From assembly GCF_002904295.1 (NCBI RefSeq), contig NZ_PPHG01000009.1, forward strand, positions 1-64,000: a DNA stretch of 64,000 nucleotides, read 5' to 3'. The translations under genes and the position numbers were made by a program. This DNA comes from Amycolatopsis sp. CA-128772 (GTDB lineage: Bacteria; Actinomycetota; Actinomycetes; Mycobacteriales; Pseudonocardiaceae). Below the pieces are notes generated by a model, which did no database searches, was not told the DNA's origin, and saw nothing but the letters and a program-made list of their open reading frames with translations. Below, in pieces: positions 25,858-34,082 of this stretch. Every line of letters starts with the position of its first letter. Positions within the stretch are counted from its first letter, which is position 1.

Positions 25858-26601
25858 TCAGCGTGGCAGGCGGCGCCAGACCGCGCGCGGCAGCAGGCGC
25901 ATCGCGAAGAAGACCGGACGGAGTACTCCGGGCACCCAGACGACCCCGCGGCCGCGGCGCAGCGCCGCGACCGTCGCGTCGGCCACCTGGTCCGGCGTGC
26001 TGGAAAACGGCGCGGGCGCCATGCCTTCGGTCATCCGGCCGATCACGAAACCCGGACGGACGAGCAGCAACTGGACGCCGGACCCGTGCAACGCGTCGGC
26101 GAGGCCGCTCGCGAAGCCGTCGAGCCCGGCCTTGGCCGAGCCGTAGACGTAGTTCGCGCGGCGCACCCGCACCCCGGCCACCGACGAGAACACGACGAGC
26201 CGGCCGTGCCCCTGCGCGCGCAGCAGGTTCGCGGCGTGGGTCAGCACGCCGACCTGGGCGACGTAGTCGGTGTGCACGATCGCGGCGGCGTGGGCGCTGT
26301 CCCGTTCGGCGCGGGCCTGGTCGCCGAGGATCCCGAAGGCGAGCACGACGGTTTCGAGCGGCCCGTGCTCGGCCGCCACCTTCTCCAGGAAGGGACCGTG
26401 CGCGCCGAGGTCGTCGGCGTCGAACTCCGCCGTGTCCACCGTTTCGGCGCCCGCGGCGCGCAGCGCGGCAACCTCCGCGGCCAGGTCCGCACCCGGGCGC
26501 GCGGCCAGCACGAACCGTCGCACATCCCCGCTGACCAGGCGTTTCGCCACGGCTAGCCCGATTTCACTGCGTCCGCCGAGTACCAGCACCGTTCCGCTCA
26601 C
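25858..26601 (-). CDS. Short-chain reductase resembling decaprenylphosphoryl-2-keto-erythropentose reductase (DprE2-like)
   Basis: 247 residues: Rossmann motif LGGRSEIGLAVAKRL, VLAFGILGDQARAERD, then VVFSSVAGVRVRRANYVYGSAKAGLDGFASGLADAL with the YxxxK pair, and an end block GVVWVPGVLRPVFFAMRLLPRAVWRRLP typical of DprE2. In mycobacteria DprE2 makes the arabinose donor for arabinan. DprE1 is not in this window, so the assignment is by similarity only. GTG at 26601; divergent from the sigma-factor gene. Confidence 0.78.
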   Translation of the reverse strand: MSGTVLVLGGRSEIGLAVAKRLVSGDVRRFVLAARPGADLAAEVAALRAAGAETVDTAEFDADDLGAHGPFLEKVAAEHGPLETVVLAFGILGDQARAERDSAHAAAIVHTDYVAQVGVLTHAANLLRAQGHGRLVVFSSVAGVRVRRANYVYGSAKAGLDGFASGLADALHGSGVQLLLVRPGFVIGRMTEGMAPAPFSSTPDQVADATVAALRRGRGVVWVPGVLRPVFFAMRLLPRAVWRRLPR

Positions 26602-26640
26602 CGCCGCAGTCTTGCAGCCCGGGTGCGCTAGCGTGCCGGG

Positions 26641-27645
26641 GTGGGGCACGACTTCGAGACGCTCGTCGAACGGCACCGCCGGGAGATCCAGGTCCACTGC
26701 TACCGGATGCTCGGCTCGCTGGCCGACGCCGAAGACCTCACGCAGGAGACGTTCCTGCGCGCGTGGAAGGCCCGGGACGCGTTCGAAGGCCGGGCGAGCG
26801 TGCGGACCTGGCTCTACCGGATCGCGACGAACGCCTGCCTCGACGTCCTCGCCCGCCGGCCGCGGCGCGTGCTGCCCGACCAGCTCGGCCCGGCCGGGGA
26901 GCCGGCCGGCCCGATCACCGCCGCCGACCTGCCGTGGCTGGAGCCGTACCCGGACCGGCTGCTCGAGGGCGCCGGCCCGGACGACGCCGTGGTCGAGCGG
27001 GAGACCATCGAGCTGGCCTACCTCGCCGCCGTCCAGTACCTGCCGCCCCGCCAGCGGGCGACGCTGATCCTGCGGGACGTGCTCGGCTGGCCGGCGAAGG
27101 AAACGGCGTCGCTGCTGGAGACGAGCGTCGCGTCGGCCAACAGCGCGCTCCAGCGGGCCCGTGCGACGTTGCGTGAGCGGCTGCCCGCGCGGCGTGCCGA
27201 GTGGACGGTCGGCGACCCGACGGCGGAAGAAACGGCGCTGCTGAAGCGGTTCATCGCCGCCTACCAGGACGGCGACCCCGCCGCGGTCGCCCGGCTGCTG
27301 CGCGAGGACGCCCAGGCGGTCATGCCGCCGTACTCGCTGTGGTTCGACAGCCGCGCTTCGATCATCCGGGCGCTGTCGCTGTCGATGGATCCGGCATCGC
27401 CGCACTGCATCGGGCGGTTCCGGATGCAGCCGGTCCGCGCCAACCGGCAGCCCGCGGTGGCCGGTTACCTGCGGCGACCAGGAAAGCACGAACACCACTG
27501 GTTCGGCGTCACGCTCCTCACGATCGAGGACGGCCTGATCACCGGGATGGCCGCGTTCGAGTCGGCGACGGCGGCCGCGTGGGACCTGCCGGAAACCTGG
27601 CCGGCCGGGCACGGCGACGGCGGGCCGGCGGGAAAGATGCAATGA
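26641..27645 (+). CDS. ECF sigma factor, SigG-like, with C-terminal SnoaL-like domain
   Basis: 334 residues. Sigma region 2 (VHCYRMLGSLADAEDLTQETFLRAWKARDAFEGRASVRTWLYRIATNACLD), an inserted PWLEPYPDRLLEG stretch characteristic of SigG-type factors, region 4 (YLPPRQRATLILRDVLGWPAKETASLLETSVASANSALQRAR) and a C-terminal SnoaL-like domain of about 130 residues that replaces an anti-sigma factor in this class. GTG start, 39 bases from the divergent SDR start. Confidence 0.88.
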   Translation: MGHDFETLVERHRREIQVHCYRMLGSLADAEDLTQETFLRAWKARDAFEGRASVRTWLYRIATNACLDVLARRPRRVLPDQLGPAGEPAGPITAADLPWLEPYPDRLLEGAGPDDAVVERETIELAYLAAVQYLPPRQRATLILRDVLGWPAKETASLLETSVASANSALQRARATLRERLPARRAEWTVGDPTAEETALLKRFIAAYQDGDPAAVARLLREDAQAVMPPYSLWFDSRASIIRALSLSMDPASPHCIGRFRMQPVRANRQPAVAGYLRRPGKHEHHWFGVTLLTIEDGLITGMAAFESATAAAWDLPETWPAGHGDGGPAGKMQ

Positions 27646-27673
27646 ATCGCATGTTTACCGAGCGGTGGAAAAA

Positions 27674-27712
27674 GCCCGGGTGGGTGATCCACGAGGAATC
27701 ACCCACCCGGGC
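27674..27712. terminator. Perfect 15-bp hairpin between convergent genes
   Basis: GCCCGGGTGGGTGAT (27674-27688) pairs with ATCACCCACCCGGGC (27698-27712) across a 9-base loop. It lies 28 bases after the sigma-factor stop and 80 bases from the convergent WhiB stop. There is no T-run, as is common for actinobacterial terminators. Confidence 0.8.
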
Positions 27713-27792
27713 GCGCACACGACCGGAACCGATTTTGTTCCGGATTCTGTGGTTATGCTCGAGGCCGCCGGGAAGAGGTCACCGGCAGTGCG

Positions 27793-28056
27793 TCAGGCCG
27801 CTCGGTGCCGCTGCGGCGCGGTGCGCACCAGCCGCCGGCGTTCGTCTGCGGTGGTGCCGCCGAAGACGCCGTGGTCAAGGCCGTTGTCGAGCGCGTAGCC
27901 GAGGCAATCGGCGCGCACCGGGCAGCGCGCGCACACGGCCCTCGCCTGTGCTGTCTGCCGGGCGCCGGGACCGACCTCGGAGATCGGGAAGAACAGTTCC
28001 GGGTCCTCGTCCTTGCAGGCCGCGAGTTCCGCCCAGCCCGTCATCGTGGCTTCCAT
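27793..28056 (-). CDS. WhiB family iron-sulfur regulator
   Basis: 87 residues. Four cluster cysteines: AACKDEDPELFFP (Cys14), CARC (Cys42, Cys45) and DCLGYAL (Cys51), followed by the G-turn GVFGGTTADERRRLVR and a basic tail. The turn reads GVFGG where most members have GVWGG. ATG at 28056 is preceded by AGGAGGTGA and AAGGAA. The exact WhiB subgroup is not assigned. Confidence 0.93.
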   Translation of the reverse strand: MEATMTGWAELAACKDEDPELFFPISEVGPGARQTAQARAVCARCPVRADCLGYALDNGLDHGVFGGTTADERRRLVRTAPQRHRAA

Positions 28057-28542
28057 TTCCTTCGTTCACCTCCTATCTCTTACTGCTTCCCATTGTTGGG
28101 GCGCGTCAACCGACTTAACTCCGGCGGACGCGCGAGCGTATCCGCCTGGGTCAAGGGGGTTTTGGCTTCGGTCCCCGGCTCACCCTCCGGGCAACCAAGA
28201 CTGCAACACATGAGAGTACGCCCTTCTTCCCCGGATCTCGATGTCGATCACGTCACCCGATCGGCGACGGCCGGGCCCCGGCGCACGTCCGCCGGGCGGC
28301 CCCCGACCGGGCCCGCTTACCTTGTCCAGCACGGGTTTCCGGCTCGGGCGTGATCAAACATGACCGGCGCGACGCACCATCCGCGCGACCGGAATCCGCC
28401 GTTCGCGGGCGGGTCGCTGTCACCCGGCGTCACCGAAGCAACGCGGTCCATTACTCCTACCGAGCAGTCTTGATCGAATCGTTACACGTAGCCGGCACCT
28501 CAGCGCACCTGTGTTGGTGAGGCGAGGGGTGGTGAGGGGTCC
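28057..28542. other. Intergenic region between whiB and a sigma-factor gene
   Basis: 486 bases between divergent starts with no convincing gene. The half next to whiB is AT-richer and includes a minus-strand TTGACG about 50 bases upstream of the whiB start, which could be a -35 element; I do not see a good -10 box. No RNA gene or riboswitch pattern recognised. Confidence 0.4.
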
Positions 28543-29031
28543 GTGGGCGGTCACGACGAGTTCGACGCGTTTTTCCGCGCCGACTTCCCGCAGCTCGTCG
28601 CCTTCCTGTGCAAGGCCGGGTTCGAGGTCGAGACCGCGCGGGACGTCGCCGCGGAGGCGATGCTGCACGCGCTGGAGGCGTGGCCGACCCTCGAGGACCC
28701 GCGGGCGTGGGTCCGCCGGGTCGCCGGGCGGCTGCTCGACGCCCCGGGCGGCGGCCGGGCGGACTGGACCCTGGCGGGCGACCCGCGGGACGACGAGGAG
28801 CTCTCCGGGCTGGTGGAGCAGCACGCGGGGCTCATCGACCTGCTCGCCTCCCTCCCCGGCCGGCAGCGCATGGTCCTGGCGTGGTCGCTCGACGGGTTCA
28901 CGCCGGCCGAGATCGCGGAGGCGCTGCGGATCGCGCCCGCGACGGTCCGTTCCACCCTCCGCCACGTGCGGGAACGCCTCAGGCGACACCGGGCCGCGCG
29001 GCACGGTGACCAGCGGGACAGGGAAAGGTGA
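28543..29031 (+). CDS. Sigma-70-like (ECF) factor, divergent small member
   Basis: 162 residues. Region 2-like N-terminus (EFDAFFRADFPQLVAFLCKAGFEVETARDVAAEAMLHALEAW) is weakly conserved; region 4 HTH is clear (LPGRQRMVLAWSLDGFTPAEIAEALRIAPATVRSTLRHVRERLRRH). It overlaps the following ShbA-like gene by four bases (GTGA), so the two are made together. It could act as a sigma factor or as a modulator of its neighbour. Confidence 0.75.
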   Translation: MGGHDEFDAFFRADFPQLVAFLCKAGFEVETARDVAAEAMLHALEAWPTLEDPRAWVRRVAGRLLDAPGGGRADWTLAGDPRDDEELSGLVEQHAGLIDLLASLPGRQRMVLAWSLDGFTPAEIAEALRIAPATVRSTLRHVRERLRRHRAARHGDQRDRER

Positions 29032-29774
29032 GCGAAATGCCGGCAACCGAGTACGGGGATCGCGCGATCACCGAGCTGCTGCGGGCGTCCAACGCCGCGT
29101 TGCACGACTCGCTGCGCGCCGGCCTCGACGTCGAGGGCACCCTGCTGCGGGTGCGCAGCCGGGCGCTCGTCCGGGAGATCGCCGCGGCCCCGCCGCCCGA
29201 AGCGTTCCCGCCGCACTGGCGCCGGCACGACGAGCCGGTCGCCGCGGCGATCGCCGGCGACTACGCGGCGATCGCCCGCCTGCTCGCCACGATCCGGCCC
29301 CTGGTGGTGCGCTACTGCCGGGCCCGGGTCGGGCGTCACGAGCGCTCGTTCGCGTCGGCGGACGACGTCGCCCAGGAGGTCTGCCTCGCCGTGCTCACGG
29401 CGCTGCCGTCCTACCACGACCAGGGTCGCCCGTTCCTGGCGTTCGTCTACGGCATCGCCCAGCACAAGGTGGCGGACGCCCACCGCGCGGCGGCCCGCAA
29501 CCGCGCCGACCCGGTGCCCGAGGTCCCCGACGGCGTGAGCGAATCGGCGGGTCCGGAGCAGCGGGCCCTGCGGTTCGAGCTGAACGAGCAGCTGGCCCGG
29601 CTGCTGGACGTGCTGCCGGCGAAGCAGCGCGAGATCGTGGTCCTGCGCGTGGTGGTCGGCTTGTCGGCGGAGGAGACGGCGGCGGCGGTGGGGTCGACCC
29701 CGGGTGCGGTCCGCGTGGCCCAGCACCGCGCGCTCGCCCGCCTGCGGCGGATGCTGACCGGCGAGGACGGCTGA
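29028..29774 (+). CDS. ShbA-like sigma-70 factor (SigD type)
   Basis: 248 residues. Distinctive ShbA-type block: RPLVVRYCRARVGRHERSFASADDVAQEVCLAVLTALPSY, FLAFVYGIAQHKVADAHRAAARNRADPVPEVPD, and region 4 VLPAKQREIVVLRVVVGLSAEETAAAVGSTPGAVRVAQHRALARLRR. In Streptomyces, ShbA drives transcription of the principal sigma factor gene hrdB. ATG at 29037 with AAAGGTGAG ahead is an equally good start; GTG at 29028 overlaps the upstream stop. The pairing with a small ECF gene upstream is notable. Confidence 0.85.
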   Translation: MSEMPATEYGDRAITELLRASNAALHDSLRAGLDVEGTLLRVRSRALVREIAAAPPPEAFPPHWRRHDEPVAAAIAGDYAAIARLLATIRPLVVRYCRARVGRHERSFASADDVAQEVCLAVLTALPSYHDQGRPFLAFVYGIAQHKVADAHRAAARNRADPVPEVPDGVSESAGPEQRALRFELNEQLARLLDVLPAKQREIVVLRVVVGLSAEETAAAVGSTPGAVRVAQHRALARLRRMLTGEDG

Positions 29775-29943
29775 GGTCGCGCCGACACCGCCGGACCTGA
29801 CAGGCACCACACTCGCGACCGCCGTCCCGCTCCGCGCCGCTTGCTGCTCACCGGCAAGGCGCGCGCCGAACGGTTCGAGGTCGCGCCGATGGCACCGCCG
29901 GACCCCGGCAGGCGCCACGCTCGCGACCACCGCCCCGCTCCGC
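29773..29943. repeat. Imperfect direct repeat of about 65 bp after the ShbA-like gene
   Basis: Bases 29773-29835 and 29877-29943 are two copies of a GC-rich stretch starting GAGGTCGCGCCGA and ending CCCGCTCCGC, with a few substitutions and a small insertion. The first copy includes the ShbA-like stop codon. The rest of the gap to the LysR stop (29966) has no gene. Confidence 0.85.
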
Positions 29944-29965
29944 CGGCCGCTCGCCCCCACCGCGG

Positions 29966-30805
29966 CTAAGGCTCGCGCCCGACCCGCTCCACGATGAACT
30001 CCGCCAAAGCCGCCGCCGGGCCCGCCATCGACTCGCGGGACAGCAGCATGAACTCGATGTCGCCCGGCTCGGGCAGGCCGTCGAGCTCCATGAGGTCGGC
30101 CGGGACCAGGCTGCGCGCGTGCAGCGTCACCCCGAGCCCGGCCGCCGCCGCGGCGCGCAGCCCGGTGAGGCTCGATGTCTGGCACGCCGCGCGCCACTCC
30201 AGGCCCGCGCGCTCGAGGCACTCCACCGCCAGCTGCCGCGTGATCGACGGCATCGGGTACTGCACCAGCGGCACCGGCTCGCCGGGCTCCAGCACTGTGG
30301 CCGCCGACCCGATCCAGACCAGCGGCTCCCGCCAGAGCAGCCGGCCGTGGTGCGCGCCCGGGCGGCGCTTGCCCAGCACCAGGTCGAGCCGGCCGGCGCG
30401 CAGCCGCTGGGTCAGCACGTCCGAGAGCTCGACCGTCAGCTCGACGTCGACCAGCGGGTGACTGCGGCGCAGCCGGTGCAGGATCTCCGGCAGCTCGCCG
30501 AGCGCGAAGTCCTCGGACACGCCGAACCGCACGCGCCCGCGCAGCTCGGCGCCGCGGAAGTGCCGCTCCGCGCGTTCCTCGGTGTCGACGATGGTCTGCG
30601 CGAAGCCGAGCATCGCCTGCCCCCGCCCGGTGAGCTCCACCGTGTGGGTGTCCCGGGCGAACAGCAGCCCGCCCGCGTCGCGCTCGAGCCGCCGGACGTG
30701 CTGGCTGACGGTCGGCTGGCCGACCCCGAGCCGCCGCGCGGCCGCCGTGAAGCTGCGCGTCTCGGCGACGGCGAGGAACGAACGGCACAGGCGCGGGTCC
30801 AGCAT
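29966..30805 (-). CDS. LysR family regulator
   Basis: 279 residues: HTH (LCRSFLAVAETRSFTAAARRLGVGQPTVSQHVRRLERDAGGLLFARDT) and effector domain (GRVRFGVSEDFALGELPEIL...LDLVLGKRRPGAH). Divergent from an SBF-like transporter gene, with a T-N11-A palindrome between them, so it probably controls that gene. Confidence 0.93.
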   Translation of the reverse strand: MLDPRLCRSFLAVAETRSFTAAARRLGVGQPTVSQHVRRLERDAGGLLFARDTHTVELTGRGQAMLGFAQTIVDTEERAERHFRGAELRGRVRFGVSEDFALGELPEILHRLRRSHPLVDVELTVELSDVLTQRLRAGRLDLVLGKRRPGAHHGRLLWREPLVWIGSAATVLEPGEPVPLVQYPMPSITRQLAVECLERAGLEWRAACQTSSLTGLRAAAAAGLGVTLHARSLVPADLMELDGLPEPGDIEFMLLSRESMAGPAAALAEFIVERVGREP

Positions 30806-30816
30806 CCCGGCACTTT

Positions 30817-30831
30817 ATCGCGATTCGCGAT
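30817..30831. promoter_or_regulatory. Perfect LysR-type T-N11-A palindrome
   Basis: ATCGCGA-T-TCGCGAT, a perfect 15-bp palindrome containing a T-N11-A motif, starts 12 bases upstream of the LysR start and 71 bases before the transporter start. Confidence 0.75.
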
Positions 30832-30901
30832 GACAGTCAGTCCGGTCATCGAGGTTCACAATGAGCGGCCGGGCGCCGAAAATGGCTGCGGAAGGAGATC
30901 C

Positions 30902-31864
30902 ATGCCTCGTCTCGACCCGTTCGTCCTCGCCATCCTCGCCACCGTCGGCGTCGCCACCCTGCTGCCCGCGTCGGGCGCGGTGGCCGGCGGCTTCGGCGTC
31001 GCCACCACCATCGCCGTCGGCCTGCTCTTTTTCCTGTACGGCGCGCGGCTGTCCACCCAGGAGGCCCTCGACGGGCTGCGGCACTGGCGGCTGCACGCGG
31101 TGGTGCTCGGCGCGACGTTCGTCCTGTTCCCGCTGCTCGGTCTGGCGCTGTTCCTGCTCCCCGCCTCGGTGCTTCCGCCGCAGCTGGCCGCGGGCGTGCT
31201 GTTCCTGGCCGTGCTGCCCTCGACGGTCCAGTCGTCGATCGCGTTCACCTCGATCGCCCGCGGCAACGTCGCGGCGGCGATCTGCAGCGCGTCGCTGTCC
31301 AACCTGGCCGGCATCGTGCTGACCCCGCTGCTGGTGGCCCTGCTGCTCGCCGGCGACGGCGCGGGCGTCGACGGCTCGGCGGTGCTCGGGATCGTGCTGC
31401 AGCTGCTGGCGCCGTTCGTGGCCGGGCAGCTGGCGCGGCGCTGGATCGGCGGCTGGATCAAGCGCCATTCCGCGCCGCTGAAGCTGGTCGACCGCGGTTC
31501 GATCCTGCTGGTGGTCTACACGGCGTTCAGCGCGGGCATGACCGAGGGCAGCTGGCACCGGCTCGACGTGGGGCACCTGCTGGTGCTCGTGCTGGTGTGC
31601 GGCGTGCTGCTCGCGGCGGTGCTGGCCGCGACCGGCTGGGGCGCGCGCCTGCTGGGGTTCGCCCGCGCGGACCGGATCACCATCGTGTTCTGCGGGTCGA
31701 AGAAGAGCCTGGCCAGCGGCCTGCCGATGGCGACCGTCCTGTTCGGGCCCGCGCAGGTGGGCCTGATCGTGCTGCCGCTGATGCTGTTCCACCAGATCCA
31801 GCTGATCGTCTGCGCCGCACTGGCGCGCCGCTACGCCGAAGCCGGGGAACTCGTGCCGGCCTGA
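30902..31864 (+). CDS. Bile acid:sodium symporter (SBF-like) family transporter
   Basis: 320 residues, about ten membrane helices. Family blocks: GLLFFLYGARLSTQEALDGLRHWRLHAVVLGATFVLFPLLG, AVLPSTVQSSIAFTSIARGNVAAAICSASLSNLAGIVLTP and IVFCGSKKSLASGLPMATVLFG. Such proteins carry organic anions with sodium; the substrate is unknown here. ATG at 30902 has GAAGGAGA ahead. Divergent from its probable LysR regulator. Confidence 0.92.
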   Translation: MPRLDPFVLAILATVGVATLLPASGAVAGGFGVATTIAVGLLFFLYGARLSTQEALDGLRHWRLHAVVLGATFVLFPLLGLALFLLPASVLPPQLAAGVLFLAVLPSTVQSSIAFTSIARGNVAAAICSASLSNLAGIVLTPLLVALLLAGDGAGVDGSAVLGIVLQLLAPFVAGQLARRWIGGWIKRHSAPLKLVDRGSILLVVYTAFSAGMTEGSWHRLDVGHLLVLVLVCGVLLAAVLAATGWGARLLGFARADRITIVFCGSKKSLASGLPMATVLFGPAQVGLIVLPLMLFHQIQLIVCAALARRYAEAGELVPA

Positions 31865-31925
31865 CCGATGAGTTTCCCGGCCCGGGCCCGTCGGTATGGG
31901 AAACCGCAACCGGGAGGCGTACCCC

Positions 31926-32447
31926 ATGGCCAAGTTCCTGTACCACGTCACGATGTCCCTCGACGGCTTCATCGCGGCCCTCGGCGACGACATGTCCTGG
32001 CTCCACGACGTGCCCGCGGGCCCGAACCCGGCCGTCGAGCGGGTGCTCGGCGAAGTCGGCGCGGTCCTGATGGGACACCGAACGTACGCCCCGGCCGCGA
32101 CGGCCGACGGAGAGGTGTACGGCGGCCGCTGGCACGGCCGGATCTTCGTGGTGACCCGCGACGCCGAGCCGGCCCCGGGCTTCACCCTGGTCGCGGACCT
32201 GCCCGAAGCGATGGCGGCAGCTTCGGAGGCGGCGGGCGACGGCTACGTCGCGGTCCTGGGCGCGGCGACGGCCCGGAGGTGCCTGGAAGCCGGCCGGCTC
32301 GACGAAGTCCTGGTTCACGTGGCACCGGTCTTCCTCGGCGACGGCGTCCGCTTCTTCGACCACCCGGGCGGCACCCGGGTGCGGCTGGAGCCGGTGGAGG
32401 TGAGCCAGGCCGGGCCGATCGCCAACCTCCGGTACCGGATCGGGTGA
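31926..32447 (+). CDS. Dihydrofolate reductase/RibD C-terminal family reductase
   Basis: 173 residues: KFLYHVTMSLDGFIAALGDDMSWLHD, GAVLMGHRTYAP, YVAVLGAATARRCLEAGRLDEVLVHVAPVFLGDGVRFF. Fits the YyaP/RibD_C group of NADPH-dependent reductases; substrate unknown. ATG at 31926 has GGGAGG at good distance; an upstream ATG at 31896 has none. Confidence 0.88.
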   Translation: MAKFLYHVTMSLDGFIAALGDDMSWLHDVPAGPNPAVERVLGEVGAVLMGHRTYAPAATADGEVYGGRWHGRIFVVTRDAEPAPGFTLVADLPEAMAAASEAAGDGYVAVLGAATARRCLEAGRLDEVLVHVAPVFLGDGVRFFDHPGGTRVRLEPVEVSQAGPIANLRYRIG

Positions 32448-32649
32448 ACGTCCTATGTGGATGGTCAGGCGCAGCTCCTCCGGCGGCGGCCTGTTCCGCA
32501 GCAGGCTGATCCATGTCGGGGGCGGCAGCGCTCGCGCGGTCATGAACGGGCGGGATTCTGCGGCACAATCAGTCTCTCGGGCCGGACATCGGTCGCCGTG
32601 ACAGCTGAGCGGAATCCGCAGCAATCCCCTTGTCCACCAAGCTTTTCCG
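32448..32649. other. Gap between convergent genes, no feature recognised
   Basis: 202 bases between the RibD-like stop and the stop of the small membrane protein. A short minus-strand open stretch (LLRNRPPPEELRLTIHI) is readable but is too short to call a gene. Confidence 0.4.
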
Positions 32650-32928
32650 TCACCGCGGCCCGGGCGAAGGCTTCTTCCGCAGTTCCTCCGCGAAAATGGT
32701 GTCGACACGGGAAGCCGCCCGGCGCAACGCGCGCACCGCGGAACCGATCAGCACCACCAGAGTGAACGTGAACAACAGCACCAAGCCGACGGTCGCGGGG
32801 TTCGCCACGAGAACCTCCCGGTACTGGTGTGCAAGGTAGCCCAGGCCCGCCCCGGCGGTGAACGCGTCCAGCAGCGCCAGCCCGAACACCCGGTCCCGGG
32901 ACGAGCCGGCCCACAGAGCAGAGGCCAT
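32650..32928 (-). CDS. Small two-helix membrane protein
   Basis: 92 residues: two hydrophobic segments (about 15-35 and 44-65, the second ATVGLVLLFTFTLVVLIGSAV) and a basic cytoplasmic tail (RALRRAASRVDTIFAEELRKKPSPG). Start ATG at 32928 is preceded by GGGAGGAA, which supports a real gene. No family recognised. Confidence 0.65.
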   Translation of the reverse strand: MASALWAGSSRDRVFGLALLDAFTAGAGLGYLAHQYREVLVANPATVGLVLLFTFTLVVLIGSAVRALRRAASRVDTIFAEELRKKPSPGPR

Positions 32929-33113
32929 CACTTCCTCCCGCCGTTCCGGTCAGCGGTGACGCCCTTGCAACCTAGACGAGCCTGCGCCGGTCGGCGGGCA
33001 CTTCAACCTGTTTGGCCTACCGGATCTGCCCGGATGGCCGCTGTGATAACTTGGAGCGAACTGAGTGTTTTGTGCAGATGCAAATCCTCGTGCCGCCTAC
33101 GCGCCGAGGCCAG

Positions 33114-33187
33114 GGGGCGGTAGCTCAGTTGGTTAGAGCAGGGGACTCATAATCCCTTGGCCGCGGGTTCGAGCCCCGCCCGCCCCA
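33114..33187 (+). tRNA. tRNA with CAU anticodon (Met elongator or Ile2)
   Basis: All four arms fold: acceptor GGGGCGG/CCGCCCC, D-arm GCTC/GAGC, anticodon stem GGGGA/TCCCT with loop CTCATAA (anticodon CAT), variable TGGCC, T-arm GCGGG-TTCGAGC-CCCGC and discriminator A. CCA is not encoded. The TCCCT-TGGCC junction resembles tRNA-Ile2 (AUA-reading, needs TilS lysidine) more than elongator Met, but this cannot be settled here. Confidence 0.95.
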
Positions 33188-33272
33188 CGAGGCGGCATGC
33201 CCTGTTCGGGATGCCTTCGGCCGCCCTCCCAGTGCCCGCAGTATCTTCCCGGGGGGCGACCCCCCGGACCCC

Positions 33273-33460
33273 CGGCGGCGCGACGCGGCTCCCTTTGCGT
33301 GGTTGCCCCTTCGGCGGCGCCACGCGGCTCGCCTTGCGGGGTGGACTCCCGGCGGCGCCACGCGGCTCGCCTTGCGGGGTGGACTCCCGGCGGCGCCACG
33401 CGGCTCGCCTTGCGTGGCTGGACTCCCGGCGGCGCCATGCGGCTCGCCTTGCGGGGTGGA
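33273..33460 (+). repeat. Tandem 38-39 bp repeats just downstream of the tRNA
   Basis: Five copies of a GC-rich unit (core CGGCGGCGCCACGCGGCTCG, then CCTTGCG and GGACTCC) begin at 33273, 33312, 33350, 33388 and 33427. Steps are 39, 38, 38 and 39 bases. The first copy is most diverged. The array fills most of the gap between the tRNA and the RibD-like gene; it has no coding appearance. Confidence 0.9.
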
Positions 33461-33488
33461 CTCCTGGCGTTCCGTGCGCGCCTCTCGC

Positions 33489-34079
33489 TCAGCGAATGCG
33501 GTCGTAGGTCAGGGCGGTTTCGCCCAGGTCGCCTGTTTCGTGGTGGGTGAGGCTCCACCTTGATGGCGGGAGGCCGCCGTCGAAGAGGCGGGGGCCTCCT
33601 CCGGCTATCTCCGGGCAGATCATCAACGACAGGCGGTCGAGCAGGTCCGCCGCCAGGAGGGGCTTGATGATGCTTGCGCTGCTGTTGACCAGGATGTCGC
33701 CTTCGCCGGTGGCTTTCAGGTCGGCGACGACCTCGGCCACCGGGGCGTCGACCAGACGGGTGCGCTCCCACGGAGCTTCGGTCAACGTGCGGGAGAACAC
33801 CACCTTTTCCACGTCCACCAGCCACTTCGCGTAACCCCGGTCGCGCGGGTCGGCGTTTTCGTCCGCGGCGACCGTGGGCCAGAAGCCCAGGAAACCCTCC
33901 GCGTTGCGGCGGCCCAGCACCGCCGTCGTCGCCCCCTCCCAGATGCGCGTGAGGTAGCGCCGCGCGACTTCGGTCGTCGCGTACGACACGATCGCGCCCA
34001 TGTCGGCCGGCCCCGCCGGGCCGTGGTAGCGCCCGTCGAGGGTGAGGCTCAGGTTTGCGGTCACCCGGCGTGCGGTCAT
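33489..34079 (-). CDS. Dihydrofolate reductase/RibD C-terminal family reductase
   Basis: 196 residues: VTANLSLTLDGRYHGPAGPADMGAIVSY, AVLGRRNAEGFLGFW, KVVFSRTLTEAPWERTRLVD, GDILVNSSASIIKPLLAADLLDRLSLMICPEIAGGGPRLFDGG. A RibD_C-type reductase distinct from the one at 31926. It starts 3 bases after the ArsR-AHSA1 gene stop, so the two form an operon. Confidence 0.9.
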   Translation of the reverse strand: MTARRVTANLSLTLDGRYHGPAGPADMGAIVSYATTEVARRYLTRIWEGATTAVLGRRNAEGFLGFWPTVAADENADPRDRGYAKWLVDVEKVVFSRTLTEAPWERTRLVDAPVAEVVADLKATGEGDILVNSSASIIKPLLAADLLDRLSLMICPEIAGGGPRLFDGGLPPSRWSLTHHETGDLGETALTYDRIR

Positions 34080-34082
34080 GGT

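Noticed and set aside
33273..33460. Possible CRISPR or integration site
   Set aside because: Units are contiguous with no spacers; no integrase, excisionase or duplicated tRNA end is present.
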